In this document: piece by piece, positions 1-7,827 of the stretch
Layout of the letters: the number at the start of each line of letters is the position of its first letter
Numbering within the stretch: the first letter of the stretch is position 1
DNA from: Ornithinimicrobium murale
GTDB lineage: Bacteria; Actinomycetota; Actinomycetes; Actinomycetales; Dermatophilaceae
Direction of reading: 5' to 3'
Assembly: GCF_003352835.1 (NCBI RefSeq)
Contig: NZ_QLVD01000021.1
Span: 1-64,000, forward strand
Length of the DNA stretch: 64,000 bases
The notes under the pieces: model-generated
Databases searched by the model: none
What the model saw: the letters and a program-made list of their open reading frames with translations, nothing else
What the model was told of the DNA's origin: nothing
Program-made: the position numbers and the translations under genes

Positions 1-68
1 CACGCCGTTCTCCTGACCACTGGCTTCTGTTCCTTGACAGCTCAGAAACCTATGCAGGGAACGGCGTG
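1..68. repeat. Imperfect inverted repeat at the window edge
   Basis: The first ten bases (CACGCCGTTC, 1-10) are the exact reverse complement of 59-68, and pairing continues with one bulge (CCTG against CAGG). A smaller nested stem, CTGT/ACAG, lies inside at about 27-40. The structure is downstream of the menF stop. It could be a terminator-like RNA hairpin, a small RNA, or a short palindromic mobile remnant. The window starts exactly at the repeat, so its true left boundary is unknown. Confidence 0.45.
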
Positions 69-131
69 CGCCCTACCCAGGCACCCTCAGAACACCCACA
101 GGTGAGTCAGAAGAGCCCTTTTTTTGGGATG

Positions 132-1484
132 TCAGGAACTGAGGCCGAGGGCGTGGCGCATCGCGGCCAGCTTGACCTCGGTCTCGGCGAGCTCGGCCTC
201 GGGGTCGGAGGCGGACACGATGCCGCCGCCGGCGAACAACCGCATCGAGCCGGCGTCGTCGGCCAGCTGCCCGCAACGCAGGGCGATGCCCCAGTCGCCG
301 TCACCGGTGGCGTCGAGCCAGCCGACCGGTCCGGCATAGCGGCCCCGGTCCATCCCCTCGAGCTGGGAGATCAGGCGCGCGGCGTCCGCCGAGGGCGTGC
401 CGCAGACGGCAGCGGAGGGGTGCAGTGCGGCGGCCAGGTCGAGCGAGGTGGCGTCGTCAGCAGCCTGCCCGCTGAGGTCGGTGGCCAGGTGATAGACATC
501 CGGCAGCTCCAGCACGAACGGCTGCTCGGGCACCTCCAGGCTCTCGCAGTGCGGGGCCAGCTTCTCCGCCACGGACCGCACGGCGAAGGCGTGCTCCTCG
601 AGCTCCTTGGCGTCCGAGACCAGGTGCAGCCGCGGGTCCGGGGTGTGCTGGTCCTCCAGCTCGGGGTGCGCCTCGGTCACCGACGGGGCGGGGCTGCGGT
701 CGCGGCGCACGGTGCCGGCCAGAACCCGCGAACGGACCCGGCCGTCCTGGAGTCGCACCAGCATCTCGGGCGTCGCCCCGATCAACCCGTCGACGGCGAA
801 GGTCCAGGTGGCGGCATAGCGCGCCGTCAGCCGGCGCAGGAGCGTCACGGTGTCGATCGGTCGGTCGGCCACCGCCAGGACATCCCGGGCCAGCACGACC
901 TTGTCGACCTCACCGGCCTCGATGTGCCCGATGGCCGCCCGGATGACAGCCGGCCAGTCCTCGCCCGCGACGGCTCCCGGCTCCAGTCGTATGCCGTCAG
1001 CCGGGTCCCCCTGGCCCCTGGCCCCCGGCGTGGGCCGGTGGTGCTGGGGAGTGGCCGAGGTGAGCAGGCCGCCGTCGTCGTCGAGCGCCTCGATGCTGGT
1101 CACCCAGGCCCGGCCGTCGCGCTGCCCGGCTACCACCCGCGGCACGACCAGCCCCCCGAGGTCGGCGGAGTCGGGGGAGAAGGCGAAGGCGCCGAAGGCC
1201 ACCAGACCGGTGCCGGGCAGACCGACCTCGTCCTCGACCTCGGTCGAGGCCACCAGGTCCCGCCACCACCGGGCGGCGGCGGTGAAGCGCTCCGGGCCGC
1301 TCGGCACACCGGCCTCTGCGGTGCTGGACGCGGCGCGTCCCCAGCCGATCAGGCCGTCGCCCTCGCGCACCCAGCTGACCACGGTCGCCGGGTCGGCGTC
1401 CGAGGGCAGCAGGTCGAACAGGTCGGGCTGGGGTGGCGCCGCGAGCGTGCGGACGCGCAGGCGGGGGAGGACGGGGACGGTCAC
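132..1484 (-). CDS. menF: Isochorismate synthase (MenF/EntC family)
   Basis: Converts chorismate to isochorismate, the entry step of menaquinone synthesis (or of salicylate/2,3-DHB if other genes are present). The 450-residue protein has the chorismate-binding catalytic domain in its C-terminal two thirds: GATPEML near residue 235, [11 protein letters not shown] near 355 and GPVGW near 385, followed by a FAGGGI segment. All are family hallmarks, and the length is normal. The start is GTG at 1484. A TAGGCT -10-like hexamer lies 8 nt upstream of it, suggesting leaderless transcription. It diverges from menG, and menG and a polyprenyl synthase are also in the window, so a menaquinone role is more likely than a siderophore role. 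The EntC/MenF distinction cannot be settled by sequence alone. Confidence 0.9.
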   Translation of the reverse strand: MTVPVLPRLRVRTLAAPPQPDLFDLLPSDADPATVVSWVREGDGLIGWGRAASSTAEAGVPSGPERFTAAARWWRDLVASTEVEDEVGLPGTGLVAFGAFAFSPDSADLGGLVVPRVVAGQRDGRAWVTSIEALDDDGGLLTSATPQHHRPTPGARGQGDPADGIRLEPGAVAGEDWPAVIRAAIGHIEAGEVDKVVLARDVLAVADRPIDTVTLLRRLTARYAATWTFAVDGLIGATPEMLVRLQDGRVRSRVLAGTVRRDRSPAPSVTEAHPELEDQHTPDPRLHLVSDAKELEEHAFAVRSVAEKLAPHCESLEVPEQPFVLELPDVYHLATDLSGQAADDATSLDLAAALHPSAAVCGTPSADAARLISQLEGMDRGRYAGPVGWLDATGDGDWGIALRCGQLADDAGSMRLFAGGGIVSASDPEAELAETEVKLAAMRHALGLSS

Positions 1485-1492
1485 GGCAGGTC

Positions 1493-1498
1493 AGCCTA
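1493..1498 (-). promoter_or_regulatory. Leaderless -10 element of menF
   Basis: On the minus strand TAGGCT lies 8 nt before the GTG start of menF. This spacing puts the expected transcription start at or next to the start codon, and there is no Shine-Dalgarno sequence. It matches the TANNNT plus 6-8 nt plus RTG pattern found at four other genes in this window. No clear -35 is seen. Confidence 0.5.
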
Positions 1499-1527
1499 TG
1501 CGGTGCCGAGGTGGGAGGATGAGCCGC

Positions 1528-2217
1528 ATGAGTCGCGCGAGTCTGGACAAGGCCCCTCACGAGGTCGCGGAGATGTTCGACGGGGTGGCCGGTCGCTACG
1601 ACCTGACCAACGATGTGCTGTCGCTGGGGCAGGACCGGCTGTGGCGCCGTGCGGTGGTCCGCGCGATCGATGCCCGGCCCGGCGAGCGGATCCTCGACAT
1701 CGCCGCGGGCACGGGCACCAGCAGCGAGCCGTTCGCGGACCAGGGCATCGACGTGGTGCCCGCCGACTTCTCCCTCGGGATGCTCCGCAAGGGCAACCGG
1801 CGCCGGCCGGACCTGCCGTTCACCGCGGCCGATGCCCTGGCCCTGCCCTTCGCCGACGGCTCCTTCGACGTGGTCACGATGAGCTTCGGCCTGCGCAACG
1901 TCGCCGACACCGGGCAGGCGCTGGAGGAGTTCCACCGGGTCACCAGGCCGGGCGGTCGGCTCGTGATCTGTGAGTTCAGCACCCCGACGCTGGCGCCGTT
2001 CCGGACCGTCTACCAGGAGTACCTGATGCGTGCGCTTCCCGCCGTCGCCAAGCGGGTCAGCAGCAACCCGGACTCCTATGTCTATCTCGCCGAGAGCATC
2101 CAGGTCTGGCCCGACCAGCCCGCCCTGGCCCGGCAGATCCGTGCCGCCGGATGGGGTGGCGTGCGCTGGCGCAACCTCTCCGGAGGCATCGTCGCGGTGC
2201 ACCACGCGGTGCGGTGA
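1528..2217 (+). CDS. menG: Demethylmenaquinone methyltransferase
   Basis: SAM-dependent C-methyltransferase for the last step of menaquinone synthesis (UbiE/MenG family). The 229-residue product shows family features in order: [14 protein letters not shown] at the N-terminus, the SAM-binding motif [12 protein letters not shown] near residue 55, [13 protein letters not shown] near 105, and SFGLRNVAD followed by [12 protein letters not shown]. Two in-frame ATGs exist, at 1519 and 1528. I chose 1528 because GGGAGG at 1513-1518 then has a 9-nt spacer, whereas it would abut 1519. It is divergent from menF, with only 43 nt between the starts. Product and context both point to menaquinone as the quinone for the neighbouring complex I. 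Confidence 0.93.
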   Translation: MSRASLDKAPHEVAEMFDGVAGRYDLTNDVLSLGQDRLWRRAVVRAIDARPGERILDIAAGTGTSSEPFADQGIDVVPADFSLGMLRKGNRRRPDLPFTAADALALPFADGSFDVVTMSFGLRNVADTGQALEEFHRVTRPGGRLVICEFSTPTLAPFRTVYQEYLMRALPAVAKRVSSNPDSYVYLAESIQVWPDQPALARQIRAAGWGGVRWRNLSGGIVAVHHAVR

Positions 2218-2240
2218 CCGAGAGCTGACGAGGAGGGCTG

Positions 2241-4106
2241 ATGGGCGCCGACCTCACCGAGGTCACCGACTTCCTGACGGCCCGTGCGCCCTTCCGGGAG
2301 CTTCCCGGCCGGCTGCTTCGGTCGCTCGTCCGGCACAGCGAGCTGCGGTATGTGCGACGGGGCACGCGGATCCTGTCCGTGGGGGAGCCGGGCGGCTCGA
2401 TGTTCGTCCTGCGCTCGGGGGCCGTGGACATCACCGACCCGGAGGGCGGACTGGTCGAGCGCAGCGACCCGGGGACCTGCTTCGGGATGTCCACGCTGGT
2501 GGAGCGCGCACCCTCGCGCTTTGACTTCACCGCGATCGAGGACAGCCTGCTGCTCGTGGTCCCGGGGGCGACCTTCCACGCCACCTGCGAGCAGGACCAG
2601 GCCTTTGCCACCTTCTTCACCTCGGCCCACACCGCTCGGCTGCGGCGCGCCGTCTCGTTGCTGCACACCACCGACCGCGGCGGCGCCGTGCTCCGCACCC
2701 GGATGGGCGACCTGGTGCGTCGCGACCCGATCAGCGTCGCGCCCGGAGCCTCCATCCGCGCGGTCGCCCAGCTGATGGCCGCCCAGCACGTCTCCTCGGT
2801 CCTGGTGCAGGAGGACGGGCGCCTGGTCGGCATCGTGACCGACCGTGACCTGCGCACCCGGGTGCTCGCCGCCGGCCTCGACCCGGCGGGCACCGTGCGG
2901 GAGGTGATGACCCCCGACCCGGCGACCACCCGGACCGACGCCCTCGCCTTCGAGGGCCTGATGGAGATGATCGACCGCCGGATCCATCACCTGCCCGTGC
3001 TGGACCGAGCCGGCGGACTGCGGGGCATGGTGACCGGCACGGACCTGATGCGGCTGGAGCACAACAACCCGGTCTATCTGGTGGCCGACCTCGAGGCGGC
3101 ACGGGACGTCGCGACACTGGCCACACTGGCGACCCGCATCCCGGTCATCGTGGACCAACTGGTGGCCGAGGACGCGACGGCGCAGGACATCGGCCGCGTC
3201 GTCACCTCCCTCGGTGACGCCATCGAGCGGCGGCTGCTCCTGCTGACCGAGGCCGACCTCGGGCCGCCACCGGTGCCCTACTGCTGGGTGGTCCTCGGCT
3301 CCCAGGCCCGCCACGAGCAGGGGCTGGCCAGCGACCAGGACAACGCACTGGTCATCGGCGACGAGATGACCAAGGAGCACGAGCACTACTTCGCACAGTT
3401 GGCGCTCCAGGTGTCGGCTGGACTGGCCGAGTGCGGCTACCCGCCCTGCCCGGGCGAGGTGATGGCGACCAACCCGCGCTGGCGCGTGCCGGTGGCGACC
3501 TGGCGGGCACACTTCAGCCGCTGGGTGGACACCCCGGAGCCGCAGGCCGTGCTCAACGGGTCGATCTTCTTCGACATGCGGCCGCTGCACGGCGCCGTCG
3601 ACCTGGTCGAGGGCCTGCGCACCGACGTCCTGGCCCGGACCCGAGGGGCAGATCTCTTCCTGGCCTATCTGGCCCGCCACGCCGTCGCCCGCCGCCCGCC
3701 GATCGGCTTCTTCCGCGGTCTGGTGCTCGAGCGGGAGGGACGGCACCGGGACCGCCTCGACCTCAAGGCCGGAGGGGTGGCGGCCGTGGTCGAGCTGGCT
3801 CGGGTGCATGCCCTGCTGAGCGGGTCGCCCGAGGTCAACTCCCACGCCCGTCTCGATGCCGCGGCCCGGGCCGGGTCGATCTCCGCGGACCTCGCGGCCG
3901 AGCTGACGGACGCGCTGGAGTTCGTGGGCTACCTGCGGCTGCGGCACCAGGGCCGGGCCGTGCGGGCCGGCCGGGAGCCGGACAACTTCGTCGACCCCGC
4001 GACACTGACCGACTTCGAGCGGCGGCACCTGCGGGACGCCTTCCGGATCGTCCGCGCCGCCCAACAGGCCCTGACGCAGCGACTGCCGCTGGAGAGCCTG
4101 TCATGA
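2241..4106 (+). CDS. cNMP-binding/CBS/DUF294 nucleotidyltransferase-like regulator
   Basis: A 621-residue cytosolic multidomain protein. Residues about 25-135 form a cyclic-nucleotide-binding beta-barrel (GTRILSVGEPGGSMFVLRSG). About 150-275 hold two CBS domains (MGDLVRRDPISV, then VREVMTPDPATT). About 290-480 is a DUF294 nucleotidyltransferase-like domain with GSQARHEQGLASDQDNALV, followed by the DUF294 C-terminal helical region. This architecture is common in bacteria, and the substrate is not established. By similarity with other CBS/cNMP proteins it probably senses adenylates or cyclic nucleotides. It starts at ATG 2241 with GAGGAGGG 6 nt upstream, 23 nt after menG, so the two may be cotranscribed. 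The stop lies in the first copy of a 26-bp tandem repeat. Confidence 0.85.
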   Translation: MGADLTEVTDFLTARAPFRELPGRLLRSLVRHSELRYVRRGTRILSVGEPGGSMFVLRSGAVDITDPEGGLVERSDPGTCFGMSTLVERAPSRFDFTAIEDSLLLVVPGATFHATCEQDQAFATFFTSAHTARLRRAVSLLHTTDRGGAVLRTRMGDLVRRDPISVAPGASIRAVAQLMAAQHVSSVLVQEDGRLVGIVTDRDLRTRVLAAGLDPAGTVREVMTPDPATTRTDALAFEGLMEMIDRRIHHLPVLDRAGGLRGMVTGTDLMRLEHNNPVYLVADLEAARDVATLATLATRIPVIVDQLVAEDATAQDIGRVVTSLGDAIERRLLLLTEADLGPPPVPYCWVVLGSQARHEQGLASDQDNALVIGDEMTKEHEHYFAQLALQVSAGLAECGYPPCPGEVMATNPRWRVPVATWRAHFSRWVDTPEPQAVLNGSIFFDMRPLHGAVDLVEGLRTDVLARTRGADLFLAYLARHAVARRPPIGFFRGLVLEREGRHRDRLDLKAGGVAAVVELARVHALLSGSPEVNSHARLDAAARAGSISADLAAELTDALEFVGYLRLRHQGRAVRAGREPDNFVDPATLTDFERRHLRDAFRIVRAAQQALTQRLPLESLS

Positions 4107-4181
4107 GGCTCCCCGTCGGGCGGGCGGCGTGAGGCTCCGCGTCGGGCGGGCGGCATGAGACTCCGCGTCGGGCGGGCGACA
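4104..4181 (+). repeat. 26-bp tandem repeat that copies a start codon
   Basis: Three head-to-tail copies of a 26-bp unit (4104-4129, 4130-4155, 4156-4181) begin TGAGGCTCC and contain CGTCGGGCGGGCG. They differ by only a few bases, and a fourth partial copy, TGAGGCTG, follows. Each junction carries an RTGAG start-like codon (ATG 4103, GTG 4129, ATG 4155, ATG 4181), but 26 is not a multiple of 3, so only the last opens the exonuclease frame. The array spans the stop of the upstream gene and the start of the next. Confidence 0.9.
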
Positions 4182-4792
4182 TGAGGCTGTGGCGGAGGCG
4201 GGCACCGGATCGTGCCGTGCGTGAGCTCGACCTGCTCGCGGTCGATCTGGAGACCACCGGCCTGGACCCCTCGCGGCACCAGATCCTCAGCATCGGCATG
4301 ATCCCCGTGCGCGGGCTCGCCATCGAGCTGGGCGGTGCCCGCCAGTTTCTGGTGCGACCGGCGGGGACGGCCGGCGTCGGCCCGAGCGCGACCGTGCACG
4401 GGATCACCGATGACGTGGCGGCCGGGGCGGCCCCGCTCGAGCAGGTGCTTCCCGAGGTGCTCGCCGCGCTCGAGGGGCGGGTGCTGCTGGCCCACCACGC
4501 GTCCATCGAGGTGGGTTTCCTGACCCGAGCGTGCAGGGACCGTGGGCTGAGCGTGCCGGACCTCACCGTCGTTGACACGGTGCGGCTGCAGCGGCGGGTG
4601 CTGCGCCGCGGCCACGTGCACAGCCAGGTGGCTGAGGACGATCTCGCTCTGGGCGCGGCACGTCGCCACCTCGGTCTGCCGCGCTACCACCCGCACGATG
4701 CCCTCACCGACGCCCTCGCGTGCGCCGAGCTCTATCTCGCCCAGGTCGCGGCGCTGGGGGAGGACCTCACCCTGCGTCAGCTGCTCCGTTGA
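4181..4792 (+). CDS. DnaQ-like 3'-5' exonuclease (DEDDh family)
   Basis: A 203-residue protein with the exonuclease fold of DNA polymerase III epsilon. Exo I is VDLETTGLDPSRH (D and E ligands, near residue 23). Exo II is LLAHHASIEVGFL, where Glu takes the place of the usual Asp, as in some actinobacterial members. Exo III is YHPHDALTDALACAEL, with the H-x4-D catalytic pair. There is no polymerase or BRCT domain, so it is probably a stand-alone repair or processing nuclease rather than the replicative proofreader. The ATG at 4181 is the only start that opens this frame without extending into the repeat array, and no good Shine-Dalgarno precedes it. Its TGA abuts the stop of the convergent membrane-protein gene with no gap. 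Confidence 0.85.
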   Translation: MRLWRRRAPDRAVRELDLLAVDLETTGLDPSRHQILSIGMIPVRGLAIELGGARQFLVRPAGTAGVGPSATVHGITDDVAAGAAPLEQVLPEVLAALEGRVLLAHHASIEVGFLTRACRDRGLSVPDLTVVDTVRLQRRVLRRGHVHSQVAEDDLALGAARRHLGLPRYHPHDALTDALACAELYLAQVAALGEDLTLRQLLR

Positions 4793-5746
4793 TCAGGAGC
4801 CGGCGCGGGAGCTGGCGTCGGTGTGCGTGGCGGCGGCGTAGACCCAGCTCACGGCCTCATCGACCGCGTCGTTGCGGTGCATCACCCACCGGCTCCAGCG
4901 GCCCACCAGCGCCGGTGAGAGCAGCAGGACCGCGCCGAGGCCGAGCAGGACCCCGGTGATCTGCCAGGACGTGGCCTGCTGGTCGAGCAGCGAGATCGGG
5001 ACCATCACCATTCCCATCACCGCGCAGAAGCCACCGGCTCCGGTGCTGATCAGGCCGAGGCAGAACGAGCCTCCCGAGGTCGCGTCCTCGTCGACCCGCT
5101 TGTGCAGTCCCGGGAGACCGCGTTCCAGCTGACCGGGGCGGTGCACCGCCCACTCCAGGAGCGCGGCGCGGGAGGCCCTCTGGCCGCGGGCATACAGAGC
5201 CGGGGAGGCCCAGAACATCAGCAGCGAGGCCAGCACGAGGCACACCGCACTCACGCCGAGGAGGAACTGCAGGCCGGGCACGATCCCGACGACGCCGGTC
5301 ACCAGGAAGCCCCAGCCGACCAGGAAGCCTGCGAGGCCGGTCCAGCGGGACAGGCGCTGCCAGCCCCGCCCGGCGGCCCTGCTCACCTCCTGGGCCGACG
5401 CGAGCTCCTCCCGCGCCGCGGTCGGCAGCGCAGGGCGCACCTCGGCATACGGCCGTCCATGGCTCCGGCGTCCCCGCCCGCCTCGCCGCCGGTGGACCCC
5501 CCGCCGAGACGCCTGCTCACGGAAGGCCGCCGCCTCCTGCAGCGCGGTGACCCGGTGCTGGGCCAGGTGCCGGGCCGCCTCCGGTCGGCCGGCTCCCGCG
5601 GGCAGGCCGCTGGAGCGCAGATAGGCCCGCACCTGGGCGCCGGAGAGGCGCCCAAGGACCAGCATCGACTGCTGGTGCGGTGTCAGGGTGTCGGCGGGCT
5701 TGGGCGCCCAGCCGCCCGAGGTCCTCGGTGTGGTCTCATCACTCAT
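4793..5746 (-). CDS. Membrane protein of unknown function
   Basis: I do not recognise a named family. The 317-residue protein begins with a soluble region of about 140 residues. This holds a small helical, SAP-like segment (VRAYLRSSGLPAGAGRPEAARHL, described here in pieces: VRAYLRSSGLPAG then RPEAARHLAQH) and an Arg-rich stretch. Two transmembrane helices follow around 145-200, then a linker and two more around 235-285, then a short polar tail. The ATG start at 5746 leaves about 340 bp of shared upstream region with nuoA. It is convergent with the exonuclease gene. Nothing suggests an enzyme, and a role tied to the cell envelope is only a guess. Confidence 0.6.
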   Translation of the reverse strand: MSDETTPRTSGGWAPKPADTLTPHQQSMLVLGRLSGAQVRAYLRSSGLPAGAGRPEAARHLAQHRVTALQEAAAFREQASRRGVHRRRGGRGRRSHGRPYAEVRPALPTAAREELASAQEVSRAAGRGWQRLSRWTGLAGFLVGWGFLVTGVVGIVPGLQFLLGVSAVCLVLASLLMFWASPALYARGQRASRAALLEWAVHRPGQLERGLPGLHKRVDEDATSGGSFCLGLISTGAGGFCAVMGMVMVPISLLDQQATSWQITGVLLGLGAVLLLSPALVGRWSRWVMHRNDAVDEAVSWVYAAATHTDASSRAGS

Positions 5747-5831
5747 GTCCGGACCAGTCTCGGTCCGGACCGCGGGACCTGAAAAAGGGCATGGAAACGG
5801 TCCCGAATTCCGGTGCCGGCACGGGTCGGAG

Positions 5832-5850
5832 CGAGGTGAGGCAACCCTTA
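5832..5850 (+). promoter_or_regulatory. DtxR/IdeR-like iron box upstream of nuoA
   Basis: CGAGGTGAGGCAACCCTTA matches 14 of 19 positions of the actinobacterial IdeR/DtxR consensus TWAGGTWAGSCTWACCTWA. It ends 1 bp before the proposed -35 hexamer. That position could allow either activation or repression. Fourteen of 19 is borderline, so this is a suggestion only. Confidence 0.35.
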
Positions 5851-5851
5851 G

Positions 5852-5880
5852 TGACCGCCCCGATTGCTCCGTCCTAGACT
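5852..5880 (+). promoter_or_regulatory. Probable nuo operon promoter
   Basis: -35 TGACCG (5852-5857), 17-bp spacer, -10 TAGACT (5875-5880). Transcription would start near 5887, giving a leader of about 200 nt before nuoA. The hexamers are imperfect but correctly spaced, and the promoter is bracketed by the two putative operators. Confidence 0.5.
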
Positions 5881-5891
5881 GGCGCGGAAGT

Positions 5892-5909
5892 TCGTGAATC
5901 CCTTCACAA
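5892..5909 (+). promoter_or_regulatory. Rex (redox-sensing repressor) operator
   Basis: TCGTGAATCCCTTCACAA agrees with TTGTGAANNNNTTCACAA at 13 of 14 fixed positions. It lies 11 bp after the -10, at about +5 to +22, the classic place for a repressor. In Streptomyces, Rex represses respiratory genes including nuo when NADH/NAD+ is low, so the site fits the operon it controls. Confidence 0.75.
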
Positions 5910-6089
5910 GCGAGGCAGCCCAGGTGTTCCAGCCCACTCCGAGTGGTCCCCCCAGCGCGCGGGCCGAGTCGGCGGATGCGTGCAGCGTCCTCGCGAAGGC
6001 ACTCACGCAGATCGGACCTGCGGCATGATGACCGCTAGCACCCCTAGGATTGGGGCGCCGACCAGCCAGCGCCGAAAGGAGCGTGGGTG

Positions 6090-6455
6090 ATGGATATCCA
6101 TCCATACGTGCCGCTGTTGTTCTTCTTCGCACTCGGCCTGCTGTTTGCCGGGGGCTCGATGGGCGCCGGGGCTCTTGTCGGCCGCAAGACCTACAACCGT
6201 GCCAAGGCCGACGCCTACGAGTGCGGCATCATGCCCACGCCGCACGCCCGCGACGGCGAGCGCGTGCCGATCAAGTTCTATCTGACGGCCATGCTCTTCA
6301 TCATCTTCGACGTCGAGGTGCTCTTCCTCTACCCGTTCGCCGTGGCCTTCGACCAGGTCGGGCTGTTCTCGCTGCTGGCGATGATGCTCTTCCTGGTGGT
6401 GGTCTCGGTGCCCTTCGTCTATGAGTGGAGCAGAGGTGGTCTGGAGTGGGACTGA
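6090..6455 (+). CDS. nuoA: NADH-quinone oxidoreductase subunit A
   Basis: Membrane subunit of complex I with three helices. The 121-residue sequence has the conserved YECGIMP segment (Cys in the loop after helix 1) and KFYLTAMLFIIFDVEVLFLYP in helix 2 (described in pieces: KFYLTAMLFIIFD, VEVLFLYP), with the conserved Asp-Glu pair near the quinone channel. AGGA at 6077-6080 serves ATG 6090; an in-frame GTG directly upstream at 6087 is the alternative. It is the first gene of a 14-gene operon, downstream of the Rex-controlled promoter. An 89-nt gap containing a hairpin separates it from nuoB. Confidence 0.95.
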   Translation: MDIHPYVPLLFFFALGLLFAGGSMGAGALVGRKTYNRAKADAYECGIMPTPHARDGERVPIKFYLTAMLFIIFDVEVLFLYPFAVAFDQVGLFSLLAMMLFLVVVSVPFVYEWSRGGLEWD

Positions 6456-6480
6456 CCACCGACAGACGCGGTATGCCGAG

Positions 6481-6499
6481 GGTCCCGGTGCGTGGGACC
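6481..6499 (+). promoter_or_regulatory. Hairpin between nuoA and nuoB
   Basis: GGTCCC (6481-6486) and GGGACC (6494-6499) form a perfect 6-bp stem with a 7-nt loop in the only sizeable gap of the operon (89 nt). It may tune mRNA stability or termination. A TAGGGA at 6528-6533 might be a weak internal -10. Confidence 0.35.
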
Positions 6500-6544
6500 G
6501 CAGACGTGAGTGCGCAGAGATTTTGTCTAGGGACGGTGTGAGAC

Positions 6545-7099
6545 GTGGGACTTGAGGACAAGCTTCCATCGGGATTTTTGCTGACCACGGTCGAGGGCAT
6601 GGTCGGGCAGATGCAGGCCCGCTCGGTGTGGCCGGCCACCTTCGGCCTGGCCTGTTGCGCGATCGAGATGATGGCCGTCGGCACGCCCGACTACGACATC
6701 GCCCGGTTCGGCATGGAGCGGTTCGCCGCGACCCCCCGGCAGGCCGACCTGATGATCGTCGCCGGCCGCGTCAGCCAGAAGATGGCTCCCGTCGTGCGCC
6801 AGGTCTATGACCAGATGCCCAACCCCAAGTGGGTGCTGTCGATGGGCGTCTGCGCCAGCTCCGGCGGCATGTTCAACAACTACGCGATCGTGCAGGGCGT
6901 CGACCACATCGTGCCGGTCGACATCTACCTGCCGGGGTGCCCTCCCCGCCCGCAGATGCTGCTGAACGCGCTGCTGTCGCTGCACGACTCGATCCGTGAG
7001 ACCAAGTTCGGCGTGGACCGGGTGGAGGCGGCCCGCAAGGCCGAGGCCGCGGCGCTGTCAGCCACACCGACGCACGAGATGAAGGGCTTGCTGGCATGA
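6545..7099 (+). CDS. nuoB: NADH-quinone oxidoreductase subunit B
   Basis: Carries the terminal Fe-S cluster N2 that reduces quinone. The cluster ligands are all present: the paired cysteines in [10 protein letters not shown] (near residue 37), Cys in MGVCASSGG (near 102) and PGCPPRP (near 132). The 184-residue length is typical. The GTG start gives [18 protein letters not shown], the usual actinobacterial NuoB N-terminus. The stop overlaps the nuoC start (ATGA), suggesting translational coupling. Confidence 0.96.
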   Translation: MGLEDKLPSGFLLTTVEGMVGQMQARSVWPATFGLACCAIEMMAVGTPDYDIARFGMERFAATPRQADLMIVAGRVSQKMAPVVRQVYDQMPNPKWVLSMGVCASSGGMFNNYAIVQGVDHIVPVDIYLPGCPPRPQMLLNALLSLHDSIRETKFGVDRVEAARKAEAAALSATPTHEMKGLLA

Positions 7100-7827
7100 C
7101 CTCGCCCGACACCCCGCAGAGCCCGACGGACGACCTGCCGGTCGAGCAGACCGATGCCGCCGCCGCGCCCGGTGAGCCGGTGGTCGTCGCCCGCAAGCAG
7201 GGCATGTTCGGCTCCAGCAGTGGCGGTGACACCTCCGGCTACGGCGGCCTGCAGCGCGACATCCTGTTCCCCGGCGAGTCCGCCCGCCCCTATGGCGGCT
7301 ACTTCGACGAGATCGCCGACGTCCTCGAGCAGGCGACCGGCGAGGCCTTCACCGAGGGCGTCCGGGTGGTCATCGACCGCGACGAGATGACGCTGCACGT
7401 CGAGCGCGAGCACCTGCTGACGATCGTGCGCGCACTGCGCGACGAGCCCGCGCTGCGCTTCGAGCTCTGCCTGGGCGTCAACGGCGTGCACTACCCGCAG
7501 CTGACCGGTGCCGAGCTGCACGCGGTCAACAACTTCCAGTCGATCACCCACGGTGGTCGACGCATCCGCGTCGAGGTGGCCTGCCCCGACGAGGACCCGC
7601 ACGTGCCCTCCATCGTCGAGATCTACCCGGCCAACGACTGGCACGAGCGGGAGACGTGGGACATGTTCGGCATCATCTTCGACGGCCACCCGGCCCTGAC
7701 CCGGATCCTCATGCCGGACGACTGGCCGGGTCACCCGCAGCGCAAGGACTACCCGCTCGGTGGCATCCCGGTCGAGTACAAGGGCGCCACGATCCCGGCG
7801 CCGGACACGCGCAGGAGCTACAGCTGA
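7096..7827 (+). CDS. nuoC: NADH-quinone oxidoreductase subunit C
   Basis: The 30-kDa peripheral-arm subunit that packs against NuoD; 243 residues. The first 75 or so are a low-complexity, poorly conserved extension typical of actinobacteria. The conserved core ends in the family signature [13 protein letters not shown] and then [18 protein letters not shown]. It starts at an ATG overlapping nuoB by 4 nt and ends in TGATG with nuoD. Confidence 0.95.
   Translation: MTSPDTPQSPTDDLPVEQTDAAAAPGEPVVVARKQGMFGSSSGGDTSGYGGLQRDILFPGESARPYGGYFDEIADVLEQATGEAFTEGVRVVIDRDEMTLHVEREHLLTIVRALRDEPALRFELCLGVNGVHYPQLTGAELHAVNNFQSITHGGRRIRVEVACPDEDPHVPSIVEIYPANDWHERETWDMFGIIFDGHPALTRILMPDDWPGHPQRKDYPLGGIPVEYKGATIPAPDTRRSYS

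Larger units (their letters stand above)
5747..6089. other. Promoter/leader region of the nuo operon (no gene)
   Basis: This 343-bp gap holds, in order along the plus strand: a DtxR/IdeR-like box, a sigma-70-type promoter, a Rex operator, about 130 bp without recognisable signal, and a small hairpin CCCC-TAGGATT-GGGG at 6041-6055. The nuoA start follows. Open frames crossing it lack coding character. The minus-strand gene also starts at the left edge, but I see no clear promoter for it. Confidence 0.7.

Noticed and set aside
1-68. tRNA or riboswitch at the left edge
   Set aside because: There is no T-loop-like sequence and no acceptor stem ending as a tRNA would; only a simple nested hairpin is visible.
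4104-4181. CRISPR-like array
   Set aside because: The 26-bp units are directly adjacent, with no spacers and no cas genes.
5848-6132. Small minus-strand gene between the membrane protein and nuoA
   Set aside because: It would cover the Rex operator and the nuo leader, has no ribosome-binding site, and its product has no recognisable feature.
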